Shown here: one piece after another, positions 1 through 5,515 of the stretch | How the letters are laid out: the number at the start of each line of letters is the position of its first letter | Numbering within the stretch: position 1 is the first letter of the stretch | Assembly (NCBI GenBank): GCA_030698645.1 | Contig: JAUYMV010000669.1 | Coordinates: 1 to 5,515 of the forward strand | Reading direction: 5' to 3' | Origin: Mesorhizobium sp. | Lineage (GTDB): Bacteria > Pseudomonadota > Alphaproteobacteria > Rhizobiales > Rhizobiaceae | Length of the DNA stretch: 5,515 nt | Made by a program: the position numbers and the translations under genes | The notes under the pieces: generated by a model | Database searches by the model: none | What the model was told of the DNA's origin: nothing | What the model saw: only the letters and a program-made list of their open reading frames with translations

Positions 1-1
1 C

Positions 2-1630
2 GACGAACGCGCGCGCGCCGTCGAGCGCATCGCCGACGTGCGCACCCTGCGGGCGCACCAGTTCCCGGAGGACCAGGGACCGCTTGCCCATCCGGTGCGG
101 CCGCGGCGCTACCGGGAGATCAACAATTTCTACACGGCGACGGTCTACGAAAAGGGCTCGGAAGTCGTCGGCATGATCCGCACGATCCTCGGGCCCGAAG
201 ACTTCCGGCGCGGCATGGACCTCTATTTCGAGCGCCACGACGGCGATGCCGCGACGATCGAGGATTTCCTGAAGGTCTTCGAGGACGTTTCCGGCCGCGA
301 CCTCGCGCAGTTCGCGCTCTGGTATCACCAGGCCGGCACGCCGAGCCTGACCATCGCCTCGTCCTACGACCAGGCCAGCCGCACGCTGACCCTCGACGTC
401 GAGCAGTCCGTGCCGCCGACGCCGGGCGAAAGCCGCAAGCGGCTGATGCACATTCCCCTCGCCTTCGGTCTCGTCGGCGCCGACGGCCGGGACATGGCGT
501 TTGGCGACGTCGATGGCGTCACCGTCGAGGGCGCCGTCATGCATCTGCGCAAGCGGCGCCATGTGGCGGTTTTCCACGATGTGGCGGAGCGGCCGGCGCT
601 GTCGCTCAATCGCGGCTTCTCCGCGCCGGTCACGGTGAACTTCGAGCAGTCGTCCGACGAGCGCATGTTCCTTGCGCGCCATGACGGCGATCTCTTCGCG
701 CGCTGGCAGGCGCTGACGACGCTGCTGACGGAAACGTTGAAGGCGGCGGCGGCGTCCGCGCGCGGCGGCAAGACGCCGCGCTTCCCGCCAGCCGTCATCA
801 CGCTCTGCGGCGAGACCGCATCGAACGGGACGCTCGAGCCGGCCTTCCGCGCACTCGCGCTCACCCTGCCGGCCGAATCCGACATCTCGCGCGAGATTGG
901 TTCCAACATCGACCCGGACGCCATCCTGTCGGCGCGCAATGCGCTGACCGGGGCGATCGCCGCAGCCAATGGACCGGCCTTCGCCGCGCTCTACGCATCG
1001 CTCGGCGAGACCGGCAGCTATTCGCCGGACGCGGCGAGCGCCGGTCGGCGCGCGCTGCGCAACGTGATGCTCGATTACGTTACCGTCTGGGTCGGCGCGC
1101 CGGACCATGCGGCCGCGCAATACGCGGCGGCCAGCAACATGACCGACCGCGCCGCGGCCCTTGCCGTCCTCGTCCAGCGCCACGCGGGCGCGCCCGAGAC
1201 GGCGGCGGCGCTTGCCGATTTCGAGACGCGCTTCCGCCGCGATCCGCTGGTGCTCGACAAATGGTTCCAGGTCCAGGCGATGGCGCCCGGCGCGGGATCC
1301 GTCGAAGCGGTGCGCGCGCTGATGCGCCATCCGGCTTTCGCGCTCGCCAATCCGAACCGCGTGCGCGCCCTGATCGGCACGTTCTCGACCGCCAACCAGA
1401 CCGGCTTTCACCGCGCCGACGGCGCCGGCTACGACCTGCTCGCCGAGATCGTCCTCGCCGTCGAGCCCAACAATGCCCAGCTCGCGGCGCGCCTGGCGAC
1501 CGCCTTGCGCTCCTGGCGCTCGCTCGAACCGGTGCGGCAGGCAGCGGCGCGCCGGACGCTTCTGCGCATCAAGGGAGCGCCAGGCCTGTCGACCGATGTG
1601 CGCGACATCGTCGAGCGCACGCTCGGCTGA
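2..1630 (+). CDS. pepN: Aminopeptidase N (M1 zinc metallopeptidase), C-terminal part, 5' truncated by window
   Basis: This cytoplasmic M1-family aminopeptidase removes N-terminal residues from peptides in the last steps of protein turnover. The reading frame is open from base 2 and gives about 542 residues before the TGA stop. The fragment aligns from memory with E. coli PepN (870 aa) from about residue 333 to its end. Seen directly: the segment INNFYTATVYEKG (fragment residues 40-52), whose Tyr49 (bases 146-148) corresponds to the catalytic Tyr381 of E. coli PepN; YFERHDGDAAT; LWYHQAGTP; ANNMTD-like SNMTD; DKWFQVQA; and NPNRVRALIGTF near the end. By family layout, residues 1 to ~112 finish the thermolysin-like domain, ~113-214 form the beta-sandwich domain, and the rest is the helical C-terminal domain. 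The GAMEN and HExxH zinc-binding motifs lie upstream and cannot be checked. A Met codon at base 38 is internal, not a start. No frameshift is seen. Confidence 0.95.
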   Translation, partial: DERARAVERIADVRTLRAHQFPEDQGPLAHPVRPRRYREINNFYTATVYEKGSEVVGMIRTILGPEDFRRGMDLYFERHDGDAATIEDFLKVFEDVSGRDLAQFALWYHQAGTPSLTIASSYDQASRTLTLDVEQSVPPTPGESRKRLMHIPLAFGLVGADGRDMAFGDVDGVTVEGAVMHLRKRRHVAVFHDVAERPALSLNRGFSAPVTVNFEQSSDERMFLARHDGDLFARWQALTTLLTETLKAAAASARGGKTPRFPPAVITLCGETASNGTLEPAFRALALTLPAESDISREIGSNIDPDAILSARNALTGAIAAANGPAFAALYASLGETGSYSPDAASAGRRALRNVMLDYVTVWVGAPDHAAAQYAAASNMTDRAAALAVLVQRHAGAPETAAALADFETRFRRDPLVLDKWFQVQAMAPGAGSVEAVRALMRHPAFALANPNRVRALIGTFSTANQTGFHRADGAGYDLLAEIVLAVEPNNAQLAARLATALRSWRSLEPVRQAAARRTLLRIKGAPGLSTDVRDIVERTLG

Positions 1631-1645
1631 ATCGCATCGCAACAC

Positions 1646-1690
1646 TTTTTTAATTTAGGGCTGGACAAGCGGAATCCGGACTGATTCCTT
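1646..1690 (+). promoter_or_regulatory. Putative sigma-70-like promoter for the kinase gene
   Basis: An AT-rich stretch (TTTTTTAATTTAG, 1646-1658) resembles an UP-like element and stands out in this GC-rich DNA. It is followed by TGGACA at 1662-1667, five of six matches to the TTGACA -35 consensus. Seventeen bases downstream the -10 position (1685-1690, TTCCTT) is poor. A weak -10 with GANTC sites in the spacer (1672) and overlapping the -10 (1683) is the arrangement described for GcrA-dependent promoters. The assignment is tentative, since alphaproteobacterial -10 boxes are loose and no transcription start is known. Confidence 0.35.
1671..1688. repeat. Inverted repeat GGAATC-N6-GATTCC
   Basis: Two perfect 6-base arms (1671-1676 and 1683-1688) flank a 6-base centre. 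Each arm contains one GANTC site, so the two methylation targets lie 11 bases apart, about one helical turn. No T-run follows, so this is not an intrinsic terminator. It may be a protein-binding dyad over the promoter of the downstream kinase, or just two adjacent palindromic-type motifs with matching flanks. Confidence 0.5.
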
Positions 1691-1758
1691 AGGGACGATT
1701 CGGATGTGCGGTGTTCCGGTCGATCGTTCACAGATTTCAGGATTGCGGGGTCCCAGTG

Positions 1759-1761
<3 letters not shown>
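1691..1761 (+). other. Start region of the kinase: competing ribosome sites and start codons
   Basis: The kinase frame opens after an in-frame TAG at 1690-1692 and offers GTG at 1711, GTG at 1756 and ATG at 1759. ATG 1759 is preceded by a modest purine tract (GCGGGG, 1745-1750). GTG 1711 has only a weak GGA seven bases upstream. The best Shine-Dalgarno-like sequence, AGGGA at 1691-1695, is spaced ideally for ATG 1704, which is in a different frame and reads 133 codons to a stop at 2105. I chose ATG 1759 because it is the only in-frame ATG and the protein looks family-like from there (MGKADAWG...). Using GTG 1711 would add 16 residues. Confidence 0.5.
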
Positions 1762-4080
<2,319 letters not shown>

Positions 4081-4095
4081 CCGGCCGCGTCGCTC

Positions 4096-5515
4096 CTACG
4101 CATCGCGCGAAGGCGCGGCGGTGTTGGCCTGATCGGGTCTGTTGCGCAGCAGAGCGTCGAAGTGTTTTCGGACCCGCCGCGACGTCTCTTTCAGATGCGC
4201 TTCCAGCACACCCAGTTCGGGCATGTCCGTGCTGCGCAACAGCAGATCGGCCAGCCCCGGGGGAACATCCTTCCGCTCGAAGGCGCCCGTCAGGCAGAGC
4301 CGGATGATCTGCGTCAGCACGCTGTAGAGGGCGTGCGCCTCGACCAGTTCGCTTCTGGTCTGGGGATCGGCGAAGCCGGCGGCAAGGTGCGCCAGAACCT
4401 CGGCCGTCGCCGTCTTCTTGCCGGCGCCGGAGCCGGCCCCCGACAGACCGCCCGTCAGCACCGCGACCTGCGCGATGAATTCGAGGTCGATCAATCCGCC
4501 CGGGATGAGCTTGATGTCCCAGGCGTCGGCAGGCGGCTTTTCCTTCTCGATCAGGGCGCGCATCTCGCGCGCCTCGCGCATCACCCTGGCGCGGTCGTGC
4601 GGGGCTTCGAGGATGGCGGCGACATCGGCCTCGACCGTGGCGCGGAAATCCGCGTCGCCGGCGATGCCGCGCGCCCGCGTCAGCGCCATGTGCTCCCAGA
4701 TTTCCGCGCTCTCGCTCTGGTATTTGCGGAACGCCGCCATGTGCGTCGCCACCGGTCCCTTGTTGCCGGACGGGCGCAGCCGCATGTCGATCTCGTAGAG
4801 CACGCCCTCGGCGGTCGGCGCGGAGACGGCGGCGATCAGGCGCTGCGTCAGCCGGGCGAAGTAGTGCGACGGGGCCAGCGGCTTCTCGCCGTCGGATTCG
4901 GCCGCGTCCTCGTCGTGCTCGTAGAGCAGGATGAGGTCGACGTCCGAGCCGGCGGTCAGTTCGCGGCTGCCGAGCTTGCCCATGCCGAGGATGGCGACCC
5001 TGTCGCCCGAGATCCTGCCGTGGCGCGCGACGAATTCGGCGCGCACGGCGTCGAGCGCGGCGGCGATCGTCAGGTCGGCGAGGTCGGAGAAGGCCTTGCC
5101 CGCCCGGGTCGCGTCGATCGCGCCGGTCAGGAGGCGAATGCCGATCAGGAATTTCTGCTCGGCGGCGAAGATGCGTAGCCGGTCGAGGATTTCCTCGTGC
5201 AGGCGCACGCCTTCGAGAAACGACGCCAGCCGGTCCGAGAGGTAGCGCCGGTCGGGCAGTTCCGCCATCAGCATCGGGTCGAGCAGCCCGTCGAAGACAT
5301 GCGGCCGGCGCGTGATGATCTGCGCAAGCCTTGGGGCCGCGCCCATGATCGTCGCCAGCAGGCGCAGCAGCGCCGGATTGGACTGAAGCAGGGAGAAGAG
5401 CTGGATGCCGGCCGGAAGCCCGGCGAGGAAGGCGTCGAAGCGGATCAGCGCCTCGTCGGCGCGCCTCGTCCCGCCGAACGCTTCGAGCAGGGCCGGCGTC
5501 AGTTCGGTCAGCCGC
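4096..5515 (-). CDS. glnE: Bifunctional glutamine synthetase adenylyltransferase/deadenylase, C-terminal half, 5' truncated by window
   Basis: GlnE attaches AMP to and removes AMP from glutamine synthetase, tuning its activity to nitrogen status under control of PII protein. The frame stays open from the right edge (first whole codon 5512-5514) to a TAG at 4096-4098, giving 472 residues, about half of the usual ~950-980. The visible part is the central linker plus the C-terminal adenylyltransferase domain. Seen: GMGKLGSREL followed by the nucleotidyltransferase signature SDVDLILLY (two Asp codons near 4942 and 4936, equivalent to Asp701/Asp703 of E. coli GlnE from memory), YEIDMRLRPSG with a further Asp, AEIWEHMALTRAR, and DIKLIPGGLIDLEFIAQ. 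The second Gly of the E. coli GKLGG is Ser here. The N-terminal deadenylase domain lies outside the window. A Met codon at 5344-5346 is internal, because the coding pattern continues upstream of it (FLAGLPAGIQLFSLLQSNPA). The gene converges on the kinase. Confidence 0.95.
   Translation of the reverse strand, partial: RLTELTPALLEAFGGTRRADEALIRFDAFLAGLPAGIQLFSLLQSNPALLRLLATIMGAAPRLAQIITRRPHVFDGLLDPMLMAELPDRRYLSDRLASFLEGVRLHEEILDRLRIFAAEQKFLIGIRLLTGAIDATRAGKAFSDLADLTIAAALDAVRAEFVARHGRISGDRVAILGMGKLGSRELTAGSDVDLILLYEHDEDAAESDGEKPLAPSHYFARLTQRLIAAVSAPTAEGVLYEIDMRLRPSGNKGPVATHMAAFRKYQSESAEIWEHMALTRARGIAGDADFRATVEADVAAILEAPHDRARVMREAREMRALIEKEKPPADAWDIKLIPGGLIDLEFIAQVAVLTGGLSGAGSGAGKKTATAEVLAHLAAGFADPQTRSELVEAHALYSVLTQIIRLCLTGAFERKDVPPGLADLLLRSTDMPELGVLEAHLKETSRRVRKHFDALLRNRPDQANTAAPSRDA

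Larger units (their letters stand above)
1629..1701. promoter_or_regulatory. Cluster of four GANTC (CcrM-type) methylation motifs upstream of the kinase
   Basis: GANTC occurs at 1629-1633 (GAATC), 1672-1676 (GAATC), 1683-1687 (GATTC) and 1697-1701 (GATTC). Reading the rest of the window by eye, I found only four others, at 875, 2932, 3706 and 4895, all inside genes. GANTC is the target of the cell-cycle DNA adenine methyltransferase CcrM in alphaproteobacteria, and GcrA with sigma-70 RNA polymerase acts at promoters bearing such methylated sites in Caulobacter. The motif count is direct observation; regulation by CcrM/GcrA is inference. The first site overlaps the pepN stop codon; the other three sit over and just downstream of the putative promoter. 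Confidence 0.6.

Noticed and set aside
1612..1651. Possible intrinsic terminator for pepN: CGAGCG-CA-CGCTCG (1612-1625) plus T-run (1646-1651)
   Set aside because: The T-run lies 20 bases after the stem rather than directly following it, and the stem is inside the end of the coding sequence. The T-run fits better as part of an AT-rich promoter element.
1650..1660. CtrA box (TTAA-N7-TTAA) upstream of the kinase
   Set aside because: Only a single TTAA half-site (1650-1653) is present. The base tetrads seven positions away on either side are GCAA and CTGG, not TTAA.
4162..5178. Plus-strand open frame opposite glnE
   Set aside because: The minus-strand frame shows clear GlnE motifs over the whole span, so the plus-strand frame is its shadow.

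Overview
The window looks like ordinary chromosomal DNA from a GC-rich alphaproteobacterium, most likely of the Hyphomicrobiales (Rhizobiales; Mesorhizobium/Phyllobacteriaceae-like). This rests on strong GC bias at third codon positions, a histidine kinase of the alphaproteobacterial PleC/DivJ/PdhS type, and a rhizobial-looking GlnE. The genus is inference; no database search was possible.

Layout. Positions 2-1630 (+) hold the last ~542 codons of pepN (aminopeptidase N); its metal site lies upstream of the window. Positions 1631-1758 are the only real gap between genes. The gap is AT-richer than its surroundings and carries a probable promoter and an unusual cluster of GANTC sites. Positions 1759-4080 (+) hold a complete two-transmembrane, two-PAS sensor histidine kinase, best read as PleC or a close PdhS-family relative. 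After 15 bases, positions 4096-5515 (-) hold the C-terminal half of glnE (glutamine synthetase adenylyltransferase), convergent with the kinase; its start lies beyond the right edge. A short GC-rich hairpin covers the kinase stop codon in the convergent junction.

How the genes relate. The three genes have unrelated jobs: peptide turnover, cell-cycle/polarity signalling, and nitrogen control of glutamine synthetase. The kinase seems to have its own promoter rather than reading through from pepN.

Most interesting signal. I found no new multi-gene system and no mobile element, CRISPR array, tRNA or rRNA. What stands out is four GANTC motifs (the CcrM methylation target of alphaproteobacteria) within 73 bases directly upstream of the kinase. 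By eye, only four more occur in the remaining ~5.4 kb. Three of the four lie within 30 bases, and two form a near-perfect inverted repeat over the putative promoter. This suggests methylation-dependent (CcrM/GcrA) timing of a cell-cycle kinase.
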